This document shows, one piece after another, positions 8,238 to 16,744 of a DNA stretch of 64,000 nucleotides. How positions within the stretch are numbered: position 1 is the first letter of the stretch; every line of letters begins with the position of its first letter. Below the pieces are notes generated by a model that was not told where the DNA came from, did no database searches, and saw only the letters and a list, made by a program, of their open reading frames with translations. Origin of the DNA: SIRX01 sp965214475 (GTDB lineage: Bacteria > Actinomycetota > Rubrobacteria > Rubrobacterales > Rubrobacteraceae); assembly GCA_965214475.1 (NCBI GenBank), contig OZ243953.1, positions 2,418,001-2,482,000 on the forward strand, written 5' to 3'. The position numbers and the translations under genes were made by a program.

Positions 8238-9213
8238 TACGGAAGGATTCGAGACAGGGCGTAGCGGCAGACCGTACAGGTATCCCTACAATAGGGGAAA
8301 CGAACGCGGACAAGCCGGAGGACGTTTTCGCCCAAAGCAGGAGACTCGTCGGGACTCACGTAGAGTGTACCCACGTCGGGTATACCGGAGACGGCGCATA
8401 GGAGCTGTCGTCGTCCTCCTGTTGCTAGTGGTCTTGATCTTACTCGCATATCTCCTGCTTCCAATAGGTGGAAGAGTAGTTCTCTTGGGTAGCGATACCC
8501 GGGAGTCCGGAGGAACGGGAGTAGCGGAAGCCTCTACAGGTTCCCGCTCGGACACGATCCTGGTAGCAAAGGCCGGCAAAGGTGCCCTTTCCGTACCGCG
8601 GGATACGCTGGTAGAGATCCCCGGCTCCGGTTACGGAGAGGACAAGATAAACGCCGCTTTCGCTTACGGTGGCCCTGAGCTCACTGTAGATACACTCGAA
8701 GATCTTGGCCTCCAGGTAGACAACTACGTCGTCTTGGACTTCGACGGGGTCAAAGACATAGTCAATGCCCTGGGTGGCGTAGAGCTTGAGGTAGAGGAGC
8801 CTATCTCTGTCGGTCTTGACGGTCAGAAGGTAGAGATCCAGGCCGGCAAGCAGAACCTTGACGGTCTTGAGGCACTGGCATACGTACGCTACCGGGGAGG
8901 ACCAACGGCGGATATAGGGCGCATCGACCATCAGCAGAAGTTCCTCTCCGCCTTGGTCCGAGAAGCGACGTCACCATTGAAGGTGCTGCGCTGGCCGGCT
9001 ACCTTCGGGGCCATCAGGAACAACACTGAGACAAACATGAACCTCTTTGAAGTGGCCCGCTACGTCATAAGGACTGGGGTATTCTCTGGCCTTCTAGGCA
9101 GGAGCGTGGAGGCAGATACTTATCCTGGTACCCCACAGTACATAGAGGGCGTCGCTTACTGGGTACCGGACGAGGAGACTGCGGCGCCTCTGATCGAAGA
9201 AACCATTGAGTAG
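8233..9213 (+). CDS. LytR-CpsA-Psr (LCP) family protein
   Basis: This 326-aa type II membrane protein has an Arg/Tyr-rich cytoplasmic tail (1-56) and one span (about 57-78). The LCP domain starts at VVLLGSDTRESGG and continues through SDTILVAKAGKGALSVPRDTLVEIPG, EDKINAAFAYGGP, VDNYVVLDFDGV and YVRYRGGPTADIGRIDHQQKFL. The conserved Arg and Asp residues that bind the polyprenyl pyrophosphate substrate are present. LCP enzymes transfer glycopolymers from lipid carriers to peptidoglycan at the outer face. The GTG at 8233 has AGGAG only one base upstream, so the start is uncertain and may be leaderless or hairpin controlled. The MreB-like gene follows 125 bp later, suggesting a cell-wall locus. 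Confidence 0.87.
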   Translation: MSTEGFETGRSGRPYRYPYNRGNERGQAGGRFRPKQETRRDSRRVYPRRVYRRRRIGAVVVLLLLVVLILLAYLLLPIGGRVVLLGSDTRESGGTGVAEASTGSRSDTILVAKAGKGALSVPRDTLVEIPGSGYGEDKINAAFAYGGPELTVDTLEDLGLQVDNYVVLDFDGVKDIVNALGGVELEVEEPISVGLDGQKVEIQAGKQNLDGLEALAYVRYRGGPTADIGRIDHQQKFLSALVREATSPLKVLRWPATFGAIRNNTETNMNLFEVARYVIRTGVFSGLLGRSVEADTYPGTPQYIEGVAYWVPDEETAAPLIEETIE

Positions 9214-9338
9214 TTTGGAGTAGTCTGTTGTGAGAGCGTTTTCTTTAAATACTACGACTCTTTTTATGACTCTTTTGCATGGGGACCACGGGGATCATGG
9301 GGGCCATAGGGACAGGCAAGAGAAGCTAAACGGGTAAG

Positions 9339-10367
9339 ATGGGTATGCTCAAACGGATATCTGGACAAGATCTGGCGATAGACTTGGGTACCCGAAGTAC
9401 GCAGATCTACGCCACGGGTCACGGTGTAGTGCTTTCCGAGCCCTCGCTGGCAGCCGTCGACGATGAAAGAGAACAGGTGGTTGCAGCCGGATGGGAGGCC
9501 AAACGGCTACTACAGGACGAACCCGCCGGGCTAGAGGCCGTGTGGCCCCTGAAGAGCGGTGTGGTTGCGGACTTCGAGGTCGCCGAGCAGATGCTATCTT
9601 TCTTTCTTCGCAAAGTCCGGCGTCGAGTATATGGAGTATACGGACGCTTCTTGCGCCCACCAGTGAAACCGAGGGTTCTCCTGTGTGTACCACCTGGAGC
9701 AACCAATCTTGAGATCTCTACCGCCTGTCGGGTAGCCATTGCGGCCGGCGCCCGCAAGGCACACACTATAGAGGGGCCGCTCGCAGCGGCGATAGGAGCG
9801 GGTCTTCCGATAGATCAGAGCCGAGGGTCGATGATCGTGGACGTCGGTGGTGGTAAGACAGAGGTTGCGATTCTATCTCTTGGGGAGATCGTAGCCGGCG
9901 TTTCCGTACGAATTGGTGGGAACGACATGGACGCCGCTATCCGTTCGTACATTCGCAGAGAACATATTCTTTCTATTAACTTACGGGAAGCTGAGCGACT
10001 AAAGATAGAGTTGGGTAGTGCCTTGCCGCTGGAGGAAGATGAGCTTGCAAAAGTTGGTGGAGCAGACCTCTTCTCCGGGGACTCTAAGGACTCCAAGACG
10101 ATCCTGGTCAGGAGTTCGGAGACGCACGAGGCCATAAAAGGGTGCTTGAAGGCCATAGCCGAGGCGGTCAGGGTGACGTTCGAGAGCACCTCAGCGGAGC
10201 TTGTATCAGATATAGCTGAGGGAGGGGTCGTTCTGTGCGGGAGCGGGGCGCAGCTCAGGTTCTTGGAAGATCTACTGCGTTACCAGATCGGCGTACCCGT
10301 TTATATAGCCAAAGAGCCGCACAAGTGCGCCGCCATGGGTGCAGGATGGGTGTTGGAGCACGGATGA
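9339..10367 (+). CDS. mreB: MreB-like actin-family cell shape protein
   Basis: This 342-aa protein has the actin/Hsp70 ATPase pattern: phosphate-1 motif DLAIDLGTRSTQIYATG (11-27), phosphate-2 motif MIVDVGGGKTEVAILS (about 165-180), the connecting IEGPLAAAIGAGLPI, adenosine motif GVVLCGSGAQL (about 297-307) and the C-terminal AMGAGWVLE. Length matches MreB (330-350 aa). MreB filaments guide lateral wall synthesis; many cocci and actinobacteria lack it or keep specialised paralogues. The sequence is diverged (GSGAQL replaces the common GGGALL), so it may be an accessory paralogue rather than the housekeeping mreB. No mreC or mreD follows. Confidence 0.82.
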   Translation: MGMLKRISGQDLAIDLGTRSTQIYATGHGVVLSEPSLAAVDDEREQVVAAGWEAKRLLQDEPAGLEAVWPLKSGVVADFEVAEQMLSFFLRKVRRRVYGVYGRFLRPPVKPRVLLCVPPGATNLEISTACRVAIAAGARKAHTIEGPLAAAIGAGLPIDQSRGSMIVDVGGGKTEVAILSLGEIVAGVSVRIGGNDMDAAIRSYIRREHILSINLREAERLKIELGSALPLEEDELAKVGGADLFSGDSKDSKTILVRSSETHEAIKGCLKAIAEAVRVTFESTSAELVSDIAEGGVVLCGSGAQLRFLEDLLRYQIGVPVYIAKEPHKCAAMGAGWVLEHG

Positions 10368-10570
10368 TTTCGTCGCGATAGTCTGCTTTTTTAGGATAGC
10401 TGTCCGAGTGTACCTGGAGCGGGCCCGCTTCCCAGACTACAATCGGCAAGGAGACAAGGAAGCGGTGGGAAAGAAGCAAACGAACAAACTGTGGGGGCGT
10501 ACCATGGTGGCCCGGCTTGACCGGGTTTCCGTTAAGAGCGAGATACCGGGGCTCCCGGAAAGGTAAAGAA

Positions 10571-11563
10571 ATGGACGACGAGATGAACGAAGAGATCAAC
10601 GATCCTAATTTGCACGAGATTCTAGGAGACGCTGAAGGTGCCCTCGGCGAGGTGACCCGCCTTTTGGAAGTAGAAGGCAAGGACGGCCTCCTGTTGGCCC
10701 GTACAGTCCGCAGGACACACGAGCGGCTGAGTGGATGGCAGGAGCGTGTAGCCGGAGAAGAAGTCGGAACCGGCAAGCCGGGGGCGGATGAGTTAGAGGC
10801 TACCTGCACAGGGTGCAAAGCACAACGCGGCGCTCTGGAACGAATCGCTAGCGGCGTGCGACCTTCACTTTCTTCAGGTGATCGAGGTCCAACCATGCTC
10901 ACCATACGCGAAGCACGCGCCATCGCCCAAAGCGCCCTCCATCTATCCGAAGAAAAGCCAGACGGCATGGTAGAGTCCGGGCACTCGCCGGCGCGAGGTG
11001 CCAATCGGAATGCCAGAGGGAATGCCAATCAGCAAGCCGAGCGGCTGCGTGCCAGCGCACTCTCGGGGGACCTCGATGGCGCCAAAAGACAGGCCCGGAT
11101 GATCCTGGAGCGAAACGAGATGCCAGTTGCCGAGGGGCCCGAGATCACCCTGCTGCACACCTTTGCCCAGACGCTTGTTGGATGCCTGGAAGGCAAGATC
11201 GGCGTGGAGGTCCGGCACGCGGTGACCACAAGCCTCGTACGGCGCGAGCAAGAGGGCCGGGAAGCCGCTGAGCGCCGCGCCGAGCAAACGGAAAGTGAGT
11301 CTGCCGGGTTACGCAAGGCACTGGCCTGGTACGCCAAGGAGGAAAACTACCGCCCGACTCCTGACAGCCGCCATCAGGATACCCGTCAACACAAGCCTCC
11401 AACGACCACAGCCGACCAGGATCAGGGCCGTAAGGCCCGCCAAGCACTTGACAGTTTAGAGAGCGGACGTGAGGTAGCGCGTAGGCTTGAGGCAGCGGAG
11501 AAATTCATCGAGCACTTGAAGGCGGATCTTGGCACCTACGAACAGGAAATGGACTACGATTAG
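10571..11563 (+). CDS. Coiled-coil hypothetical protein
   Basis: This is a 330-aa soluble, acidic, helix-rich protein with no family I recognise. ATG 10571 is preferred because it follows AAAGG closely and begins an acidic segment MDDEMNEEIND; a TTG 54 bp upstream is in frame. A CxxC pair sits in TCTGCKAQRGALERI (about residue 80). The middle has an Ala/Asn/Arg-rich helix resembling TPR-like packing (QAERLRASALSGDLDGAKRQA), and the C-terminal third is strongly coiled coil (REQEGREAAERRAEQTESE, LDSLESGREVARRLEAAEK). It lies downstream of the MreB-like gene on the same strand, but a cytoskeletal role is only a guess. Confidence 0.55.
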   Translation: MDDEMNEEINDPNLHEILGDAEGALGEVTRLLEVEGKDGLLLARTVRRTHERLSGWQERVAGEEVGTGKPGADELEATCTGCKAQRGALERIASGVRPSLSSGDRGPTMLTIREARAIAQSALHLSEEKPDGMVESGHSPARGANRNARGNANQQAERLRASALSGDLDGAKRQARMILERNEMPVAEGPEITLLHTFAQTLVGCLEGKIGVEVRHAVTTSLVRREQEGREAAERRAEQTESESAGLRKALAWYAKEENYRPTPDSRHQDTRQHKPPTTTADQDQGRKARQALDSLESGREVARRLEAAEKFIEHLKADLGTYEQEMDYD

Positions 11564-11662
11564 CTCCCCCCTCCTTTGTGTCGGTCCGGCTTCCTAGTCT
11601 GGTAGTCGGAGTGCGAGTAGCATCTGGACGGGATTGTCCGGCGGCGCCGGGTAGCCGGAAAG

Positions 11663-11709
11663 CAGTTATAGGGCCGGCGGGAGGGGGGAAATAGCCGACC
11701 CTATAACTG
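11663..11709. other. 16-bp stem-loop in a 476-bp gene-free stretch
   Basis: CAGTTATAGGGCCGGC (11663-11678) pairs with GCCGACCCTATAACTG (11694-11709) with one mismatch across a 15-nt purine-rich loop. It lies about 100 bp after the coiled-coil gene stop. There is no U-tract, so it could be a terminator of unusual form, an operator or an element end. The remainder of 11564-12039 shows no convincing gene. Confidence 0.55.
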
Positions 11710-12039
11710 TAATACGCTAAGTATAGGACTGAGCCCGTCCCCCGTCATCCCCAAAACGGGTGGTGTTTGATCTTGTTATCAAACCGTTGCCGAAACGAAT
11801 CCATTCCGCAAAATCGCACCCTTGTTCGCCCAACCGCCAACAGACCCTCGGGAACGACACAAGCGCCAGGGTTTGTGCCCCGGCTCCCAGCTACATACCT
11901 AAGAAGATTTCCTCTACAAAGTGACCTTGATCTTGCGCTCGATCTGCTCGATGACGGTCTCGGGGTACGAATAGTAATTGGCTCATCCGCTAAATTCGGT
12001 GCATAATGAGCGAGCAGTAACCTCGCAATAGGGGAACGT

Positions 12040-12591
12040 GTGCTCGCCATCCAGACTGATCGACTCTTGCTCAGGGATTTTCGATTCACGGATCTGCCCG
12101 CTTACGCAAACCTGCTCGCTTGTCCCGCCTCCCGGCGTTTCTTCTCAAAGGAAGACGCCCGTCCCGAAAAAGCGGAAGAGTTGCTCCGCCTCTTCCTCGC
12201 GTGGTCCGAGGAGCGACCCCGACTACGACACCAGTTAGCCGTCGTCTTGCCCTCGCAGGATGTGATCGGCTCTGTGGGCATCCGCGTCGTCTCCATGTCG
12301 GAACGACAGGGCTCCTTCGGCTGCGAGTTGGACCCGCGCCACTGGGGACGCGGCTATGCTCGGGAGGCGGGACGAGCGATGATCGAGTATGGGTTTCGGG
12401 AACTCGGCCTGCACCGCATCTACGCGGAAACGCTGGAAGAAAACGCGGCGGCGATCAGCTTAGCAGAGGGGCTGGGCATGCGGCGGGAAGGCACACTGCG
12501 GGAGAATCAGCTGTTCAAAGGCCGATGGTGGAATACGACGATCTTCTCGGTGCTGGAGTCTGAGTGGGCCGAGCCACCGACCAAGCCTTAG
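12040..12591 (+). CDS. GNAT acetyltransferase, RimJ/RimL type
   Basis: This 183-aa protein has the RimL/Acetyltransf_3 layout: the start LAIQTDRLLLRDFRFTDLPAYANLL, a central SVGIRVVSMSERQGSFGCELDPRHWGRGYAREAGRAMIEYGF containing the acetyl-CoA loop (RGYAREA), and RIYAETLEENAAAISLAEGLGMRREGTLRENQLFKGRWW at the end. Members acetylate N-termini of ribosomal proteins, or small amines and antibiotics. The GTG start at 12040 has a GGGGAACG upstream. The substrate is unknown. An IS630 relic starts 16 bp after the stop. Confidence 0.85.
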   Translation: MLAIQTDRLLLRDFRFTDLPAYANLLACPASRRFFSKEDARPEKAEELLRLFLAWSEERPRLRHQLAVVLPSQDVIGSVGIRVVSMSERQGSFGCELDPRHWGRGYAREAGRAMIEYGFRELGLHRIYAETLEENAAAISLAEGLGMRREGTLRENQLFKGRWWNTTIFSVLESEWAEPPTKP

Positions 12592-12607
12592 GAGGTGCCT
12601 GTACACT

Positions 12608-13450
12608 ATGCGTCCGTTCGTCAGAGTCAAGATGCTCCACGCCGATGACTATCGAGTCCTCAAGGATACCGCCGTTAGCCGCAAGATGCCCGCCGGCAAG
12701 ATGAGGCGGGCGAAGATCATCTTGCTCTCCAACCAAGGCCACACGGCCACGGAGATTGGCGCCAAGCTCGACTGCAACGGCAGGACCGCCCTGAAGTGGA
12801 TCGGCCGCTTCAACCGCTATGGCATCGCTGGCCTGGAGGAGGGACCGCGCGAAGGACGTCCCCGCGTCTACGGTCCCGAGGACGTGGGCGCAGTGATTCA
12901 GTCAGCACTTACGCCTCCGCAAGAGCTGGGACTGCCATTTGTCTTCTGGACTCTCGATAGGCTGGTGACCTACCTCAAAGAGGAGAAAGGTGTGGGCATG
13001 GGACGCACCAGGGTGGCAGAGGTGCTCTCCCGAGAGGGTCTGAGGTGGCGCAAACAGGAAGGATGGTTCGGAGAGAGGGTGGATCCGGAGTTCGCCGAAA
13101 GAAGGGGGCCATCGAGCGGCTTTATACATCCCCTCCAGCCAACTCCGTAGTGATCTGCATAGACGAGGTGGGACCTTTGAGTGTTCGGTCGTACCCTGGG
13201 AAAGAGCTGGTGCGTGGACGAGAAGGAGGCCTCGCTGGTAGGGCAAAGTGGGAGCTGCAGCGAGACCGGGATCGAAAGTTCGGAGGCTACGTCTTCGGGG
13301 CTTTCAGACCGGCCACCGACGAAGCCTTCACCGCTACCCACCTGTTGTTCCTTTCCCTGTTCGTCGACTACTTGTTCTTTGTTGGCCAGTCCCCGCCCCA
13401 TCCCATGGTGGGCATAGTCCCGATGCCAGGCATTCGGGCCAGCCGCGAGT
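12608..13450 (+). pseudogene. IS630-family transposase, frameshifted and truncated
   Basis: The first reading frame (12608-13150) encodes the helix-turn-helix half of an IS630 transposase: KMRRAKIILLSNQGHTATEIG, an HTH_29/winged part WIGRFNRYGIAGLEEGPREGRPR, then FWTLDRLVTYLKEEKGVG. The DDE half continues in the -1 frame from about 13100 (KKGAIERLY, VICIDEVGPLSVRSYPG, GGYVFGAFRPATDEAFTATH). The switch lies in a GAAAGAAGGGGGCC run, so it could be a mutation or a slip site. Homology stops near 13345-13450, before the last catalytic residue expected for the family, next to the convergent monooxygenase gene. It is therefore inactive as found. Confidence 0.8.
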
Positions 13451-13461
13451 ACCCTATCCTG

Positions 13462-14943
13462 CTACGCTGCATTAGGCGGTCCGAACCAGGTAGTCAGCGC
13501 ATCGCGCAATCCGGTATCTGTGCCGACTCCAACCCAGGCGACGTACCCGTCGGGCCGAATCAACACGGCTGTGGGAGCAGTGATCGCCCCGAGTACCGGA
13601 AGCTCCCACGTACCAACGTATGCGGCGTCGATCAACTGCACGCGATCCGCCCACGGAGTGATGTCGAAGCCGCCGGGCTCACCAAGGTTGAGGAGCACCG
13701 GCCGGGCGTCGTGCAGCAAGGTGAAGACCCGCAGCGGGCCGCCCGTGGTGACCAGGTCGAGATCGGGCATGCGCCGCCCAAGCAGCGGATGTCCTTCGCC
13801 GAGGTCGTAGTGGATGTCCAGGCCAGATACCATTCCGGCGATTCGCGTGCGGGGCTCGTCCATGCCGAGCAGTTCGGTCATGGTGTCGCGGAGGGCTTGA
13901 TGGCGGGCGTCGGGGCTGCTGAGCGAGACTTGCGCCATGGTGTTGTGTAACACCCGGGCACCGACAGGATGCCGTTCAGCGTGGTAGGTGTCCAGGAGGC
14001 TCTCGGGTGGTGTCTTGTTGACCACTTGGGCCAGTTTCCATCCCAGGTTGACGGCATCCTGTACGCCGGTGTTCAATCCCTGGCCGCCATGGGGGGAATG
14101 CACGTGTGCGGCATCCCCGGCGAGCAGCACACGGCCGTGGCGGTAGGAGGTTGCCTGCCGCGACATGTCAGTGAAACGGGAGATCCAGGTCGGGCTGCGC
14201 ACCCCGAAGTCCGTTCCGTAGGCGCCGATGAGTGCCTCTCTGAGATCCTCCAGGGTCGGCTCGCTGGTATGTTCGACTTTCTTTTCGGTCAGCGCGACCC
14301 GGAACGGTCCTCCACCCTCCGCCGGGTTCACGGGACCAATGCCACCACCCTCACGGCGCATGCCGAGCTCCGGCTCGTCCATCTCGACCTCGGCGATTAT
14401 CCAGCTAGTCGAGGGATCCAACCCAACGAAGTCGATGCCGGCTGCCTTGCGGACCAGGCTGCGTCCTCCGTCGCAGCCGACGAGATACTCCGCCTGGAGC
14501 GATTGGCCGTCGGAGAGCTCGACATCGACGCCGGTGCCGTCTTGGGCGAAGCCCACCACCCTGCAGCCATGAAGTATCGGAACCCCAAGCTCACCGACCC
14601 AGTCAGCCAGGATGGGCTCGAAGTCCTTCTGCCACAGCGCAAGCAAGTAGTTGTGGCGTGTGGGGAAGTCACTGATATCCAGGATGATTCCGGCGTACCC
14701 CACAGCCGGGTGGACTTGTCCCGCCGAGAGGAATCGTTCCGCGATGCCACGCTGGTCGAGGACCTCAATGGTGCGTGCGTGTAGACCGCCTGCACGCGAG
14801 CCGTCGACATCCTGGCTCCTACGCCGCTCTACAATGGCAACGTCGATCCCCGCCAACGCCAACTCTCCCGCCAACATCAGCCCCGTCGGACCTCCTCCGG
14901 CGATCACCACTGTGTGCTCCCCATGCTCCCCATGCTCGGTCAT
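13462..14943 (-). CDS. FAD-dependent aromatic monooxygenase (Rox-like)
   Basis: This 493-aa class A flavin monooxygenase has a Rossmann motif VVIAGGGPTGLMLAGELALAG (11-31), the DG motif LVGCDGGRSLVRKAAGIDF, the FAD-ribityl motif VLLAGDAAHVHSPHGGQGLNTGVQDAVNLGWKLA, and a thioredoxin-like C-terminal domain. Overall length and motif spacing match PheA/TfdB-type hydroxylases and rifampicin monooxygenases (Rox). Those enzymes use NAD(P)H and O2 to hydroxylate aromatic rings; Rox linearises rifamycins. The substrate here is not determinable. The ATG at 14943 begins a His/Glu-rich leader. The gene stands alone, facing the IS630 relic. Confidence 0.87.
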   Translation of the reverse strand: MTEHGEHGEHTVVIAGGGPTGLMLAGELALAGIDVAIVERRRSQDVDGSRAGGLHARTIEVLDQRGIAERFLSAGQVHPAVGYAGIILDISDFPTRHNYLLALWQKDFEPILADWVGELGVPILHGCRVVGFAQDGTGVDVELSDGQSLQAEYLVGCDGGRSLVRKAAGIDFVGLDPSTSWIIAEVEMDEPELGMRREGGGIGPVNPAEGGGPFRVALTEKKVEHTSEPTLEDLREALIGAYGTDFGVRSPTWISRFTDMSRQATSYRHGRVLLAGDAAHVHSPHGGQGLNTGVQDAVNLGWKLAQVVNKTPPESLLDTYHAERHPVGARVLHNTMAQVSLSSPDARHQALRDTMTELLGMDEPRTRIAGMVSGLDIHYDLGEGHPLLGRRMPDLDLVTTGGPLRVFTLLHDARPVLLNLGEPGGFDITPWADRVQLIDAAYVGTWELPVLGAITAPTAVLIRPDGYVAWVGVGTDTGLRDALTTWFGPPNAA

Positions 14944-15111
14944 ACCCGCACCTCAGCGCCGAGTGCCCACAACCGCACCGCGAGTCCCATCACCAATCCC
15001 ACCATCGGTACGATATCTCCGTGAGACTTATACGTCGACGACAACACACGCATTTCGCTACCCCCATTCCCGTAGGTTCTGGCTTCGGATGGCATTATGC
15101 GGTATGACCCA

Positions 15112-15146
15112 GGGCTTGACGCAAGCCCCCCGGTGCGCTGTATACT
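15112..15146 (+). promoter_or_regulatory. Promoter with 19-bp spacer and operator palindrome
   Basis: TTGACG (15116-15121) and TATACT (15141-15146) form a promoter with an extended 19-bp spacer, as in MerR-controlled promoters. The perfect palindrome GGGCTTG-ACG-CAAGCCC (15112-15128) covers the -35 element. It points toward the structured region and the small lipoprotein gene at 15408. Confidence 0.5.
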
Positions 15147-15148
15147 GC

Positions 15149-15261
15149 AAGTAGAAAGAATCGTCCCAATTGTTTTCTACTTACAGTCCGGAACGAACGA
15201 CCCCCTCGGGAAGCGGCAGGATCTTACAGAGTTCAACGAGTACGAACTTTCAGTTCCGGAC
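15149..15261 (+). ncRNA. Possible structured leader or small RNA
   Basis: Immediately downstream of a promoter there are two perfect 9-bp inverted pairs: AAGTAGAAA (15149-15157)/TTTCTACTT (15174-15182), and GTCCGGAAC (15186-15194)/GTTCCGGAC (15253-15261). They would form two consecutive hairpins. No Rfam class is recognised. The rest of 14944-15407 contains no gene that I can support. Confidence 0.35.
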
Positions 15262-15407
15262 CACGGCCTCTAACTCTGCCGATGGGCGATGCTGTCCGGA
15301 TGCTTATCGCGGTCCTGCTTATCATTGATAGATCAACAGCTCGGGGCGACCGAGCCTGCTAAGATAAAAGTAATTTCAAGGGCCGCAAAGAGTGTAAAAG
15401 GAGAAAC

Positions 15408-15542
15408 ATGATTGAGAGCAGAGGCCAGTTTTTGAAACGGTTCGCCAGGATGGGCAGCGCAGCACTCTTGGCGCTCATGCTCGTTGGCGCCGTCGGCTGC
15501 GGCGGTGAAGAGGACGACGAAGACGAAGAGGATGATGACTAG
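15408..15542 (+). CDS. 44-aa acidic lipoprotein
   Basis: This 44-residue ORF has a near-ideal ribosome site (AAAGGAGAAAC) before ATG 15408. It encodes a positively charged start (ESRGQFLKRFARMG), a hydrophobic stretch (AALLALMLVGAVGC) with a lipobox Cys at residue 31, and then only GG followed by eleven acidic residues (Asp/Glu). It would be processed to a lipid-anchored tail of about 14 residues, almost all acidic. Function is unknown; a cation-binding surface tag is conceivable. The strong RBS and complete lipobox argue that it is real despite its size. Confidence 0.65.
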   Translation: MIESRGQFLKRFARMGSAALLALMLVGAVGCGGEEDDEDEEDDD

Positions 15543-15658
15543 GATCACCTGGGTGGTGTGAACCTATTGTTAGCGAGGTTTAACCGTAGCGACCGAAACT
15601 TACTTGAAATGCTTCCGTCCAATCTTTATCCTCAAGAGCAGCCAATATCCGCTAAACT

Positions 15659-15710
15659 GCATTAGCAGCAATTTATGTATGGGAAGCTAGCGCTGAACTT
15701 CTGCTAATGC
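15659..15710. repeat. 10-bp inverted repeat before tyrosine recombinase
   Basis: GCATTAGCAG (15659-15668) is perfectly inverted as CTGCTAATGC (15701-15710), with an inner AGCTAGCGCT. It lies 13 bp before the recombinase ATG. It could be a core recombination site or an autoregulatory operator. Confidence 0.45.
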
Positions 15711-15722
15711 TTCGTGTAGCCC

Positions 15723-16706
15723 ATGAAACGAATTTCTGATAATGTAGTCTGTATGAGGCGCACCGCTAAACCAAAGCTCTCCACAGAGGGTGAGAAGGAG
15801 TTTGAACGGTTCGATAACTACCTGCGCGAGGAGCAGGACCTGGCGAACGATACGGTCCGCAACTACCTATCGGACCTCCGTCAGTTCGCAGCCTTCTGCG
15901 AGATGAGTTGGGCGGAGGGCGAAGAGTACGGTGAGACGTTCTCGCCTTCTTATGTAACCACACCGACCATCACTCTATATAGGTCGCATCTGAAGAACGC
16001 ACTGGAGCTCAAGCCGGCGTCGATCAACCGGCACCTTATTTCTATAAAGAGATACTTCGGGTGGACGGTTGATGAAGGAATCGTCTCCCGGGACCCGTCG
16101 AAGGCGGTGAAGTTGGTGCCGCGGATCGTGCCACCGCCCCGGCACCTGACCGACAAGGAAGAGGCGGCGCTCGTGGCGGCGGTCGAGCGGTACGGCTCTT
16201 TGCGGGACCGCACTCTAATAGTGGTGGCGCTCCACACGGGACTCCGCTCGGAGGAGTTGTGCGGCCTGAAGCCTTCCCACGTGAAGATGGCGAAGAGGAG
16301 CGGACATCTCAAGGTCTGGGGCAAAAGGGGCAAGTACCGGGAGGTGCCGCTGAACGTCACCGCCAGAGAAGCTCTGGGCGAATGGATGGCAGAGCTACCA
16401 GAGGAGGCGCCTTGCTTGTTTCCGTCCCGAAAGCGTGAGGAAAACGGTGACGGCGAGCGCGGGCTCAGGCCGATCACCGACCGGGCGCTGGGTTATATCG
16501 TCGCCAAGTACGCGGCTTTGGCGAAGGTCGAGGACGTGAGTCCGCAGGACCTCAGGCACCGATTTGGCTACGTGATGGCCGAGAGGGTGCCGCTGCACCG
16601 CTTGGCGCAGATAATGGGGCATGACTCGCTGGACACTACGATGGTGTACGTCAAAGGTACGCCTGGCGACTTACAGCAGGCGGTCGAGGAGGTAGCATGG
16701 GCCTAG
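15723..16706 (+). CDS. Tyrosine recombinase with His-to-Gln change in active site
   Basis: This 327-aa XerD/phage-integrase family protein has an N-terminal SAM-like core-binding domain (about 25-115) and a catalytic domain (about 140-320). Catalytic residues are R175 (HTGLRSEEL), K204 (KRGKYR), R278 (DLRHRFGY), H300 (IMGHDSLDTT) and nucleophile Y309 (VYVKG). The first His of the HxxR motif is Gln275 (SPQDLR), an unusual substitution. The enzyme cuts and rejoins DNA for integration or excision. A 10-bp inverted repeat lies just upstream and vapBC follows, consistent with a small mobile island. ATG 15723 is followed by an alternative ATG 30 bp downstream. Confidence 0.86.
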   Translation: MKRISDNVVCMRRTAKPKLSTEGEKEFERFDNYLREEQDLANDTVRNYLSDLRQFAAFCEMSWAEGEEYGETFSPSYVTTPTITLYRSHLKNALELKPASINRHLISIKRYFGWTVDEGIVSRDPSKAVKLVPRIVPPPRHLTDKEEAALVAAVERYGSLRDRTLIVVALHTGLRSEELCGLKPSHVKMAKRSGHLKVWGKRGKYREVPLNVTAREALGEWMAELPEEAPCLFPSRKREENGDGERGLRPITDRALGYIVAKYAALAKVEDVSPQDLRHRFGYVMAERVPLHRLAQIMGHDSLDTTMVYVKGTPGDLQQAVEEVAWA

Positions 16707-16744
16707 AATTGGCATGAAAGTTGTGAAGAGTGTAATAGTGTCGT

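Noticed and set aside
11745..12089. 114-codon minus-strand ORF in the gap before the acetyltransferase
   Set aside because: It is Ser/Arg-rich, has no family signature and overlaps the acetyltransferase start.
13969..14784. 271-codon plus-strand ORF opposite the flavin monooxygenase
   Set aside because: It lies wholly antisense to a full-length, motif-rich monooxygenase and shows no family features; it is a GC-driven shadow.
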